Below the pieces are notes generated by a model. That model had not been told where the DNA came from. It saw only the letters and a program-made list of their open reading frames with translations, and did not search any database. From assembly GCA_026709365.1 (NCBI GenBank), contig JAPOTD010000062.1:66326-121825 (forward strand): DNA of 55,500 bases. Direction: 5' to 3'. How positions within the stretch are numbered: position 1 is the first letter of the stretch; every line of letters starts with the position of its first letter. Source of the DNA: Gammaproteobacteria bacterium (lineage in GTDB: Bacteria; Pseudomonadota; Gammaproteobacteria; Pseudomonadales; Azotimanducaceae). Of this stretch, positions 11,232-18,827 are shown one piece after another. Made by a program: the position numbers and the translations under genes.

Positions 11232-12541
11232 CGCACCAGCGCCAAGCTGAACCAAGGCACGTAGGTGATGACCAGCAGCGCCAGCAGCAGCACCACCATG
11301 AACGGCCAGCAGGCGGCATAGAGCGTCAGCACCGGCTTCTTGAACCGGTAGCTGGCAATGAACAGGTTCATCCCCACCGGGGGCGTGAAGTAGCCAATCT
11401 GCATGTTCGCCAAAAACACAATGCCCAAGTGAACCGGATCGATGCCGTAGCCCACCGCCACCGGCAGAATCAGGGGCACCATGATGACCAACGCGGCGAA
11501 GATGTCCAACAGGGCGCCCAAGGCCAGCAGCAGGATGTTCAACAGCGCCAGAAAGGCAATTGGGCTTTCGATGTGCGCCTGCATGAAGTCAAACAGGCGC
11601 TGCGGCACTTCGGCGTCAACCAGGAAGTTGGTGAACGCCAGGGCGACGCCGAGAATCAGCAGAATGCCGCCCACCATCACCATGGCCTTGACCGCCACTG
11701 CGGGCAAGTCGCGCAGCTTGAGGTCACGGTACAGCAGCGTCTGGGCGATGGTGACGTACGCCGCAGTCACCGCCGCCGCCTCGGAGATGGCGAAGTAGCC
11801 GGAGTAGATGCCGCCGAGCACCACCACCGGCAGCGGCAGCTCCCAACGCGCCGCCACCAGCGCCGCCCGGATGCGAGCGCCGTCAAGGCCTGCGGTGCGG
11901 CCGTGACTTGGACCGGCAAGCGGCCGCGCCGCGTTGGCCGCGCCGCGCCGCGCCCATAGCGTCCAGCCGATCAGGCAGCCCAGCATGAGCAGCAGGGGCA
12001 TGAGGCCCGCCTTGAACAGATCGACGATGGTGAACGAGGGGCCCACGTCGATCTGCTGGGCAACAACCCCGTAGAGGATCAACGGCACCGACGGGGCCAG
12101 CAGCAGCCCTAGGCTGCCGGAACTGGTGACCAAACCCAAGCTGAAACGTTCGCCGTAGCCGGCCTGCCGCAGCGCCGGCAGCAGCAGCGCCCCAAGCGCC
12201 ACGATGGTGACGCCGGAGGCGCCCGTCAAGGCGGTGAACAGGGCGCAGGCGGTTAAGCTGACGATGGCCAGGCCACTCGGCAGCCAGCCGAAGAGGCTTT
12301 CGACCAAGGCCAGCAGCCGTTGCGACGTGTTGGCCTGCGCCAGCACGTAGCCCGCATAGGTGAACAGCGGCAAAGCCACCAGCAGCGGGGTGTCAACAAT
12401 GCGGTAAACCTCAATCGGCACCGCCGCCAAGTCAATGCCCGAGGCCAGAAAGCCGAGCATGGCGGCGCCCATGAGCACGGCGACCAGCGGCGCGCCCGCC
12501 AAGGCGGCTGCCAGCAGCACAGCGATGCCCAGGGCGGTCAT
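11228..12541 (-). CDS. dctM: TRAP transporter large permease (DctM)
   Basis: A 437-residue polytopic inner-membrane protein of about 12 helices, the ion-driven translocation subunit of a TRAP transporter. Typical segments include PLLVALPLFTYAGYVLAQA, SLTACALFTALTGASGVTIVA, and GIVFLANMQIGYFTPPVGMNLFIAS, the conserved DctM C-terminal region. The ATG at 12541 overlaps the DctQ stop, which fixes the start; the frame is open further upstream but inside dctQ. The gene is coupled to the MlaC-like gene downstream by another ATGA. Confidence 0.95.
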   Translation of the reverse strand: MTALGIAVLLAAALAGAPLVAVLMGAAMLGFLASGIDLAAVPIEVYRIVDTPLLVALPLFTYAGYVLAQANTSQRLLALVESLFGWLPSGLAIVSLTACALFTALTGASGVTIVALGALLLPALRQAGYGERFSLGLVTSSGSLGLLLAPSVPLILYGVVAQQIDVGPSFTIVDLFKAGLMPLLLMLGCLIGWTLWARRGAANAARPLAGPSHGRTAGLDGARIRAALVAARWELPLPVVVLGGIYSGYFAISEAAAVTAAYVTIAQTLLYRDLKLRDLPAVAVKAMVMVGGILLILGVALAFTNFLVDAEVPQRLFDFMQAHIESPIAFLALLNILLLALGALLDIFAALVIMVPLILPVAVGYGIDPVHLGIVFLANMQIGYFTPPVGMNLFIASYRFKKPVLTLYAACWPFMVVLLLALLVITYVPWFSLALVR

Positions 12542-13002
12542 GGCGGATCGAGGGCGTACAAAAGGTAGCGCAGGCCGATCACCGCGGCGCCCACGGGCAG
12601 CACGGCTTCGCAGGCCCAAGCCGGCACCGAGGCGAAGGCGATGGTTTCGTCCTCATACTCAAAGCGGACGAATCGAGCGCTGTGCCAGGCGAAAACGCCC
12701 ATCACCGCGCAGGTGAAGGCGTTGGCGAAACGCTTCAGCGGCCGCTGCCAGCGGGGCGGCGCAAATCGGGCCAAAACATCGATGCGGATGTGGTCGTCGT
12801 TGCGGGAGGCCACCATGGCGCCGATCAGGGCCACCCAAATCACCAGCACCCGCACGAGGGCGTCGCCCCAAAGCAGGCCGGTGTCGAACAGGTTGCGAGC
12901 GATCACCTGATAGGCCGCCAAGGCGATCATCGCCGCCAGAATCAGCGCCAGCATCCCATCCTCAATGCGCCGCAGCACCTTCAGAACAGGCTCCAAAGGC
13001 AT
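12538..13002 (-). CDS. dctQ: TRAP transporter small permease (DctQ)
   Basis: A 154-residue protein with four membrane helices, partner of DctM. The pattern MLALILAAMIALAAYQVIARN, then LLWGDALVRVLVIWVALIGAMVASRNDDHIRIDVLAR, is typical of DctQ, including the W...E/D...R motif and the DHIRID loop. The start at ATG 13002 gives the usual length and lies seven bases after the dctP stop. The reading frame continues open upstream but would run inside dctP. Confidence 0.93.
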   Translation of the reverse strand: MPLEPVLKVLRRIEDGMLALILAAMIALAAYQVIARNLFDTGLLWGDALVRVLVIWVALIGAMVASRNDDHIRIDVLARFAPPRWQRPLKRFANAFTCAVMGVFAWHSARFVRFEYEDETIAFASVPAWACEAVLPVGAAVIGLRYLLYALDPP

Positions 13003-13009
13003 GGCCCCG

Positions 13010-14044
13010 TCAATCCGAGGAGGCGTTCGGGCGGCCCGCCCTGAAGTCGCGCAGATGCCCTTGCAATGCATCGTAAAGGCCGACGGACACGTACTCCTCC
13101 TCGACCAGGCGCATGGTGGCCCGCTCGGCCAGCCGACGCCACTCCGCCAGTTCCCCATCCGAGGCGCTGCGCCATTCGAGGCCCTGGTTGGCGAGCGCCG
13201 ACGAGGCCTGTTCGTGGTCGCGGCGGCTGCGCGCGTTGACCTGCCCGACCACCTCGCCCATGACCCGGCGCACCACCGCTTGGTCCGGTTCGGCTAGCCG
13301 GTCAAAGCGCCGTTTGTCCAAGGCGAACAGGCCATAGACGTAGATCAGCGGCACGTCCAGGACATGCGACACCCGCGTATGCCACTGCAGGGCCACGGCA
13401 CCGACCGGCGGGGCGGCGACGCAGTCGATCAGTCCGGTCTGCAGGCCGCCGAGCACATCGACAATGGGCAGCGGAATGGGTGCTACGCCGAACGCCTGCA
13501 GCGCTCGGGCCGAGCCTGGGTCGTTGTCCGGCACCCAGACCTTGCGCATTCTGACGTCGGCAACGCTGCTCACCGGCTCCTGCGTCATGGCGTAGGCGAA
13601 GCCAACCTCAGCCAGTCCCAAGGCCACAAAGCCCTTGGCCTCCAAGCCGGCCAGCAACTCGGCGTCCAGGCGCTGGCGCACGTAGTCCACCTCAGCGCCG
13701 GAGCGAAACGCCATGGGCAGGTTGTACAGGCCAATGTCAGGATAAACCTGCACCAAGGCGCCGGCCGTCACCACCGCGCCGTGCAGCTGGCCAATGCGAA
13801 TCTTGCGCAGCACCGCCTTGTCGTCGCCCATCACCCCGCCTGGGTAGAACTTGAAGGACACGCGGCCCTCAGTTTCCGCCGCCACGCGGGCGCCGCCCTC
13901 GCGCAGCATGTCCATCCAAACCGAGCCTTCAGGGGAGAGCGCCCCGATCTTGAGCGCCTGCGCGCCGCAAATGGCGCTCCACAATCCAAGCAGCAGCGTC
14001 AAAGCCGCCCTCAAGCCGGTTGCTCCCAAACTAAAAGTACGCAT
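13010..14044 (-). CDS. dctP: TRAP transporter substrate-binding protein (DctP)
   Basis: A 344-residue periplasmic binding protein with signal peptide (LRAALTLLLGLWSAICGAQA). DctP features: LKIGALSPEGSVWMDMLREGGARVAAETEGRVSFKFYPGGVMGDD, the IRIGQLHGAVVTAGALVQVYPDIGLYNLPM segment, and MRKVWVPDNDPGSARALQAFGVAPIPLPIVDVLGGLQTGLIDCVAAPP. The Arg that usually binds a substrate carboxylate would lie in the VRMRKVWVP region. DctP proteins paired with TatT tend to serve hydrophobic carboxylates, so a lipid-like acid is a reasonable guess. The start overlaps the tatT gene by 14 bases. Confidence 0.93.
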   Translation of the reverse strand: MRTFSLGATGLRAALTLLLGLWSAICGAQALKIGALSPEGSVWMDMLREGGARVAAETEGRVSFKFYPGGVMGDDKAVLRKIRIGQLHGAVVTAGALVQVYPDIGLYNLPMAFRSGAEVDYVRQRLDAELLAGLEAKGFVALGLAEVGFAYAMTQEPVSSVADVRMRKVWVPDNDPGSARALQAFGVAPIPLPIVDVLGGLQTGLIDCVAAPPVGAVALQWHTRVSHVLDVPLIYVYGLFALDKRRFDRLAEPDQAVVRRVMGEVVGQVNARSRRDHEQASSALANQGLEWRSASDGELAEWRRLAERATMRLVEEEYVSVGLYDALQGHLRDFRAGRPNASSD

Positions 14045-14894
14045 CGGCGGTTTCCAGCAGGCTTTGGGCGCGCCGCTTGGCGACGGCGTTGAGGAGGATC
14101 AGTTCCGGCGCATCGACTTCGGCGGCCAGCACTTCGTTGAGCAGTTCGTCATGCAGGGGGCGGTCAAAGACCAGCCGGGCGTACTGCTCGGCAAACATGA
14201 CCTGGGTGAGCAAGTGCCGACCCTCGGCGAGCGCCAAGGCGCGCTCGAAGTGAAAGCGGCCAACTTCGGGCCGCCCCCCCAAGGCGGGGGGCACCAAGGT
14301 CTCGAAGACGCCTAGGTACAGGTGCGGCCCGCCGTGGTCATGGCTCTCGTGCAGTTCGGCGATGCGGCTCATCAAGAGCTTCACTTTTCCCAAGTCAGCT
14401 ACGGCGTTGAAGTCATCGCTGTTGGCCTGCATCCAAGCCGACCAAGCGGTCGCCAAGCCATAGGCCAGCGGCACGTCCGCCTTGGTGAGCGCGGCGGTCC
14501 ATTGCTCAAACGCCTCGAAGGGCCTTGCGGCAATGCCGCAACTGTCCTGCCGCTCCACGCACAGCGCCCGTTCGGCCAGCGCCCGGCCCTTAGCCGCCAG
14601 CAGCCGCGCCCGCTCGCCGTCGGCGACGAAGGCCCCGGCGTAGGCGGAGTTCAGCAGCGCCGCCTGGGAGAGCAGGACCGGGTTGTCGGGACTGCTCTTG
14701 AGCAATCCGTCGATCAACAGCAGGAAGGCCGGCGCACCATCGCGCACCATGTCCACGTCCGGGTTTTCAAGGATCGCCGCCGACAGGTCGCCGGCCAAGC
14801 CCTCCACCGCCGAGGACATCAGCGACGCGCAGCCGGCCAGCGAAGCGGGCAGCGCCAGCCACAACGCCGCCCGCGCAATCAACCTGCCGCCCAT
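14031..14894 (-). CDS. TRAP-associated TatT-type lipoprotein
   Basis: A 287-residue lipoprotein. The ATG at 14894 gives MGGRLIARAALWLALPASLAGC with a good lipobox (LAGC, Cys22). The body is helical, TPR-like: PAFLLLIDGLLKSSPDNPVLLSQAALLNSAYAGAFV..., and HGGPHLYLGVFETLVPPALGGRPEVGRFHFERAL. This matches the TatT (TRAP-associated extracytoplasmic) family, which in Treponema forms a trimer that docks DctP and is thought to pass hydrophobic ligands. The frame is open upstream to 15173, but that part overlaps the peroxiredoxin gene and is shadow. It is the second gene of the operon. Confidence 0.88.
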   Translation of the reverse strand: MGGRLIARAALWLALPASLAGCASLMSSAVEGLAGDLSAAILENPDVDMVRDGAPAFLLLIDGLLKSSPDNPVLLSQAALLNSAYAGAFVADGERARLLAAKGRALAERALCVERQDSCGIAARPFEAFEQWTAALTKADVPLAYGLATAWSAWMQANSDDFNAVADLGKVKLLMSRIAELHESHDHGGPHLYLGVFETLVPPALGGRPEVGRFHFERALALAEGRHLLTQVMFAEQYARLVFDRPLHDELLNEVLAAEVDAPELILLNAVAKRRAQSLLETADAYF

Positions 14895-14904
14895 CGCCCG
14901 CCGG

Positions 14905-15477
14905 TCAACCCCCGGGAGAAGCGCCCACCGCCTCAAGGACCGCCTCCATGGGCGGCCGCCGACGATAGCCGGGCACCGCAAGCTTGGCGGCAATGACCCC
15001 ATTCGGGTCAATGTGCAGCACGCCCGGGTGGGCGACGCCGTAGGCGAAGTCCCCTGGCTTGTAGTTCTCGTTGAGAACGTTGAAGGCGACGGCGTGCTTG
15101 GCGTCCTCATCGGCAAGCAGCGGGTAGCCCAACTGCCGTTCGGCATGAAAGGCGGCCAGCACCTCAGGGCCATCGTAGGTCATGGCCGCCACCTTGAGGC
15201 CGACCGCCTCGAATTGCGAACGCCACTCCTCCAGTTGAACCAACTGGTGTTTGCAAAAGGGTCACCAGTCGGCCGAGCGGACCAGGAACAGCAGCAGGCC
15301 CCGCTCGCCCGCCAAGGAATCCAGGCTGCGCCGCGCGCCGCTCTGGTCCTGGGCGGCAATGGCCGGCGCCAAGGCGCCCACGGGCAAGCTCCAGCCATCG
15401 GCGTACTCATCGGCCAGCGCCGCCGGGGTCCACCCGGCCATGACGATGGCCGCAAGGGCACACATCAGTCGTTTCAT
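14905..15477 (-). CDS. Secreted peroxiredoxin-like protein with in-frame UGA (probable selenocysteine)
   Basis: Two same-frame segments separated by one TGA (15262-15264) make a single 190-residue protein if UGA is read as selenocysteine (codon 72). The start at ATG 15477 gives a signal peptide, MKRLMCALAAIVMAGWTPAALA. The redoxin fold follows: GERGLLLFLVRSADW-U-PFCKHQL, then VGLKVAAMTYDGPEVLAAF and GYPLLADEDAKHAVAFNVLN. Cys homologues in this AhpC/TSA-like family have SADWCPxCxxQL, so Sec replaces the peroxidatic/N-terminal Cys and Cys75 would be its UxxC partner. A SECIS-like hairpin lies directly after the UGA. A pseudogene is less likely because the frame is intact on both sides and conserved. 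First gene of the operon; probably detoxifies peroxides in the periplasm. Confidence 0.88.
15231..15264 (-). promoter_or_regulatory. Bacterial SECIS-like hairpin after the in-frame UGA
   Basis: On the coding strand the UGA at 15264-15262 is followed, after 14 bases, by CCAGTTG-GTT-CAACTGG (15247-15231), a perfect 7-bp stem with a 3-base loop. The loop begins with G, 22 bases after the UGA. This fits the published bacterial SECIS pattern: apical loop about 16-37 bases downstream of UGA and a G among the first two loop bases. SelB binding would recode this UGA. Confidence 0.75.
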
Positions 15478-15552
15478 GCGATCACTCCGATCAATCGACT
15501 CATCAAGGGTGCGCATCGTCGGAGGCATGGGGTATGCTTGTCAAGGTGCCTG

Positions 15553-15636
15553 CGCGCCCGCGAGGCGGGCGCGTTGGAGTTTCGCTGCGCGAAACTCGGC
15601 TTCCGTTGTGTGGGTCGGGTTCCGACATGTTTCTGA
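15553..15636 (-). repeat. Dispersed box-plus-hairpin repeat, copy B
   Basis: Minus-strand copy: the box (TCGGAACCCGACCC) at about 15612-15625, hairpin 1 GAGTTTCGC-TGC-GCGAAACTC at 15577-15597 as written on the plus strand (nine perfect pairs), and hairpin 2 with a 9-bp GC stem (15553-15561 with 15565-15573). It lies in the 296-bp gap between the divergent selenoprotein operon and alpha/beta hydrolase gene, and points towards the operon, ending 75 bases from its ATG. A TTGACA at about 15538-15543 (minus strand) follows hairpin 2, but no good -10 is seen at normal spacing. Confidence 0.75.
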
Positions 15637-15773
15637 GCTCGCACAACGGCGACAGCCATGGATGACTTAACGGTCGTCATAGACCTCGCCAAAGCGCAGC
15701 CAACGCTTGTGGAGCGGCTTCGGGAGAAGCTGCTAACATTCGCCGCTTTCCGACTGGCCGCCGCACATTCGAC

Positions 15774-16664
15774 ATGCCCAGATTCCGCCACGCCGACTTG
15801 GACATCCACTATGAGCAGTGGGGTGCGCGGGCCGACCCTCCGCTGCTGCTGCTGCACGGCCTGTCGTGCCAGATCATTCACTGGCCGCAGAGGCTCATCG
15901 ACCGCCTCACGCAGGCGGGGTACCGCGTCATCGCGATGGACAATCGAGACATGGGACTGTCCTCCAAGGTGTCCGCGCCGGCGCCGAAGGTCGCCGACAT
16001 CCTGGCCGCCATGGACGACCTCTCCCGCTATCCGCCCCCCTACACCTTGAGCGACATGGCCGACGACGCCGCGGCCCTGCTCGACCACCTCGGCCAAGCC
16101 GGCGCCCACGTCATCGGCCTGTCGATGGGCGGCATGATCGCCCAGACGTTGGCCATCGAGCATCCCGAGCGGACCTTCAGCCTGACCTCGATCATGTCCA
16201 ACACCGGCAATCCCGATCTGCCGCCGGGCGAGCCGGAGGCGCTGGCCGCCTTCATCGCCGACCGGCCCGAGGAACGGGATGCGGCGATCGCCCAATACCA
16301 AATTGGGTGGGACACGGTGGCTGGGCCGCACTTCAACTCGCTCACCGAGGGCCTGGCGCGGTTTTCCGAACAAGCGGTGGACCGGGGCTTTTCGGCGGCG
16401 GGCTTCGCCCGCCAATTGCTGGCCATCTTTCACCAGCCGGACCGCCGCCAGGCATTGGCCAAGGTGGCGGCGCCCGGCCTCGTCATCCACGGCGGCGCCG
16501 ACCCGCTGGTGCCGCTGGCCGCCGGCGAGGATACGGCCCAAGCCTTGCCGAAAGGCCAGCTCAAGGTCTTCGACAAGATGGGCCACGACCTGCCGGAGCC
16601 CCTGCTGGCCGACCTCGCCGCCACCATCATCGACCACATCAATGCCGCGCCGAACGCACGATAG
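15774..16664 (+). CDS. Alpha/beta hydrolase
   Basis: A 296-residue cytoplasmic hydrolase. The oxyanion-hole region LLLLHGLSCQIIHW, the nucleophile elbow GLSMGGM (Ser at the centre), the acid in IHGGADPLVPL and the catalytic His in MGHDLPEPL are all present, so it should be an active esterase, lipase or related C-C or epoxide hydrolase. The DNRDMGLSSK motif after the first strands is common in the alpha/beta hydrolase family 1. Substrate cannot be told. It is divergent from the selenoprotein operon and separated from the next gene by a palindromic element. Confidence 0.92.
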   Translation: MPRFRHADLDIHYEQWGARADPPLLLLHGLSCQIIHWPQRLIDRLTQAGYRVIAMDNRDMGLSSKVSAPAPKVADILAAMDDLSRYPPPYTLSDMADDAAALLDHLGQAGAHVIGLSMGGMIAQTLAIEHPERTFSLTSIMSNTGNPDLPPGEPEALAAFIADRPEERDAAIAQYQIGWDTVAGPHFNSLTEGLARFSEQAVDRGFSAAGFARQLLAIFHQPDRRQALAKVAAPGLVIHGGADPLVPLAAGEDTAQALPKGQLKVFDKMGHDLPEPLLADLAATIIDHINAAPNAR

Positions 16665-16713
16665 CCACGCAAAACCGCCGACGGAACCTCCTGTCAACCG
16701 AACCCTCGATGAA

Positions 16714-16893
16714 GTAGTGGCTCAGTTTGACTCACGTCATCGTCGTGATTCGGTCGAGGGCGGGAAGCCCTTGCTCCGGGGATCCCGCCTGAAGCGGGCG
16801 TTTCGCCTCGGAGCAAGGGCATCTTGCCCTCGCAGCGGCGCTCGTCAGGGCGCCAGCCGCTAAAGCCGAGCTAAAGTCAAGCTGAGCCACTAC
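16714..16893. mobile_element. 180-bp MITE-like element with 18-bp terminal inverted repeats
   Basis: The left end GTAGTGGCTCAGTTTGAC (16714-16731) and the reverse complement of the right end (16876-16893) match at 17 of 18 positions. Inside is a second nested palindrome: about 16757-16779 (GAGGGCGGGAAGCCC...) pairs with about 16813-16835, and a small CCCGC...GCGGG hairpin is near the centre. No ORF. The ends differ from those of the 4.0-kb element, so this is a separate family. It separates the hydrolase from the crotonase gene. Confidence 0.72.
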
Positions 16894-16910
16894 CCCCATT
16901 GACCGACCCA

Positions 16911-17816
16911 ATGACCGACTCCCTGGTTTTGATCGAACGCCACCACGCCGTTGCCGTGGTGACGCTCAACCGGCCCGAAGCCCTGAACGCCCTGTCGAGC
17001 GCCCTGCGCAGGCGCATCAGCGAGACGTTTGCCGAACTGTCCGAAGACCGCGGCACCGAGGCCATCATCCTGACCGGTGCCGGCCGCGCCTTCACGGTCG
17101 GTTTGGACCTCAAGGAACTCGGCGGTGAAGGCGCCGCGAGCCGGGGTGCGCGAGGGGGAACCCCTCGCATGAAAGAAGCGAGCCGGGGTGCGCGAGGGGC
17201 AACCCCTTCCATGGAACAAGCCAGCCAAGGTACGCACGGGATGCCCCCTCGCCAAGAACAAGCCAACCCGCATTTGGGCGGCGCCGACCTCAGCGACGCA
17301 TTGGCAGCGACGCCGCAGCCGATCATCGCCGCAGTCAACGGCTACGCCATCACCGGCGGCTTCGAGCTGGCGCTGATGTGCGACTTCATCATCGCCGCGC
17401 CCGAAGCCCGATTCGCGGATACCCATGCCCGGGTGGGCGTGGTGCCCGGCTGGGGCCTGTCGCAACGGCTACCGCGGCTGATCGGCATCAACCGGGCTAA
17501 GGAGCTTTCGCTGACCGGCAACTATCTCGACGCCGAGACCGCCTGCGCTTGGGGTCTGGTGAACCGGGTGGTTCCAGCGGCGGAACTGCTGCCCGTTTGC
17601 CTAAGCCTGGCCAAGGACATCGCCAGCACCCACCGCCCGACCCGAGATGAGATAAAGCGCATCATGGACTCCGGCTGGCAGGCCACGCTCGCCGAGGGGC
17701 TGGCGATCGAGGACGCCGCCAGCCGCGCCCACGCCAAGGCGGAAGTGCGCCCGGAAAAAGTCGCCCAGCGCCGCGCCGCCGTGCAAGCCCGAGGGCGGGA
17801 GCAAGGGAACCTCTGA
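16911..17816 (+). CDS. Enoyl-CoA hydratase/isomerase (crotonase) with an internal repeat insert
   Basis: A crotonase-fold protein of 301 residues, about 40 longer than usual. Core signals: VAVVTLNRPEALNALSSALR, the first oxyanion-hole region GAGRAFTVGLDLKEL, and the second, NGYAITGGFELALMCDFIIAAPEARFADTHARVGVVPGWG, with an acidic residue (Asp in FADTHA) near the usual catalytic position. The extra length is a block of three 14-residue repeats between these two regions, in the loop after the first oxyanion strand. ATG at 16911 is chosen; an in-frame TTG at 16899 would overlap nothing but adds four residues. It probably hydrates an acyl-CoA; the substrate is unknown. Confidence 0.92.
   Translation: MTDSLVLIERHHAVAVVTLNRPEALNALSSALRRRISETFAELSEDRGTEAIILTGAGRAFTVGLDLKELGGEGAASRGARGGTPRMKEASRGARGATPSMEQASQGTHGMPPRQEQANPHLGGADLSDALAATPQPIIAAVNGYAITGGFELALMCDFIIAAPEARFADTHARVGVVPGWGLSQRLPRLIGINRAKELSLTGNYLDAETACAWGLVNRVVPAAELLPVCLSLAKDIASTHRPTRDEIKRIMDSGWQATLAEGLAIEDAASRAHAKAEVRPEKVAQRRAAVQARGREQGNL
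17136..17261 (+). repeat. Three in-frame 42-bp tandem repeats inside the crotonase
   Basis: Units are 17136-17177, 17178-17219 and 17220-17261, encoding ASRGARGGTPRMKE, ASRGARGATPSMEQ and ASQGTHGMPPRQEQ. Units 1 and 2 differ at only a few bases; unit 3 has diverged. Each unit carries a palindrome of the type GCGAGGG...CCCCTCGC. The insert is a multiple of three and keeps the reading frame. Confidence 0.9.
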
Positions 17817-18085
17817 CCAAGCCCCTGCCTCGATGGGAGCGGAGCGGCAACTTCGGCATCCGCGTCGAGTGGCAGCCACAAAGGGCCGATGTCCCACAAG
17901 TCCTGCGGATTTGGCCTGCACATTTCGAGTGACGTTGCTGGCATCGTGAGCCATCCCAACGCAAGCGGTCCCAAAGTTGGCCCCGACAACCCGAAGGCCG
18001 ACCCGCCACAGCAGCCCCTTACCGCGACGGTGGGCCTATGCTAGTGTGCCGGGCACGGATCCGCAGCATCTCCAAGGAGCCCGCC

Positions 18086-18787
18086 ATGCGCCAAGCCCAA
18101 CGGTCCAGCAGCCCCGCCCCGCCAAGGCCAGCGCCCAAAGCGCTGCGGGCGGAAGCCCCCGTCCACTACCCGGAGTCGGACGGTAGGCCGATGGCCGAGA
18201 CCCCCGCCCACTGGCACGCCATGGTGGGCTTCGCCAGCCCCCTGCACGGCTTTTTCAAGGATCGGCCAGACGCCTACGTGGGCAGCAACATGCTGATGTA
18301 CCACGCAGAGGGCGACAACCGGCGCAGCGTGTCGCCGGACGTGTTCGTGGCCTTCGGGGTGCCGAAGCTGCCGGAGCGGCGGGTGTGGCTGGTCTGGGAG
18401 GAGGGCAAGGCGGCGGACTTCGTTCTGGAGGTGACCTCCCGCTCGACCCGCCGGGAGGACGAGGTGGGCAAGAAGGCGCTCTATGCGCGCCTGGAGGTTC
18501 GGGAGTACTGGCAGTTCGACCCGTTGGGGGAGTGCCTGGACCCGCGGCTGAGGGGCTGCGTTCTCGGCGCGGACGGGAAGTACCGGCAGGTCGATCTTGA
18601 GGAGCGTGGCGGCGCGCTCTGCCACGACAGCCTGCTGGGGGTGACCCTTAGGCTGGAGGACGGGCGGCTGCGACTGCACGACCCCACGCGCGGCGAGTAC
18701 CTGCTGACCCACGCGGAGGAGCGCGAGGCCCGGCGCTTGGCGGAGGTGCGGCTGGCGGAATTGGAGCGGCGCCTGCCCGGTGCGTGA
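18086..18787 (+). CDS. Uma2-family (DUF820) putative endonuclease
   Basis: A 233-residue protein. The restriction-endonuclease-like Uma2 fold is indicated by RRSVSPDVFVAFGVPK (acidic residue of the PD site), KAADFVLEVTSRSTRREDEVGKKALYARLEVREYWQFDP (E-x-T...K motif), and a C-terminal helix LTHAEEREARRLAEVRLAELERRL. Members occur in many copies in cyanobacteria and some environmental bacteria; their role is unresolved and some are linked to transposons. The start ATG at 18086 has AAGGAG about nine bases upstream; the frame is open to 18038. The 269 bases upstream, back to the crotonase, hold no gene that I can see. Confidence 0.88.
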   Translation: MRQAQRSSSPAPPRPAPKALRAEAPVHYPESDGRPMAETPAHWHAMVGFASPLHGFFKDRPDAYVGSNMLMYHAEGDNRRSVSPDVFVAFGVPKLPERRVWLVWEEGKAADFVLEVTSRSTRREDEVGKKALYARLEVREYWQFDPLGECLDPRLRGCVLGADGKYRQVDLEERGGALCHDSLLGVTLRLEDGRLRLHDPTRGEYLLTHAEEREARRLAEVRLAELERRLPGA

Positions 18788-18827
18788 GGCGCTGCCGACC
18801 CCAATCCCCGCCCGCAACTGCTTGAAT

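Noticed and set aside
14895-15173. Upstream extension of the TatT gene
   Set aside because: It lies inside the peroxiredoxin gene; the lipobox start at 14894 is far better.
14905-15528. Two separate short genes or a pseudogene at the peroxiredoxin locus
   Set aside because: Both halves are in the same frame and encode successive parts of one fold; the TGA replaces the family's redox Cys and a SECIS-like hairpin follows.
15658-16050. 130-codon plus-strand frame overlapping the alpha/beta hydrolase
   Set aside because: Overlaps a well-supported gene in another frame and becomes low-complexity Thr/Pro/Arg sequence.
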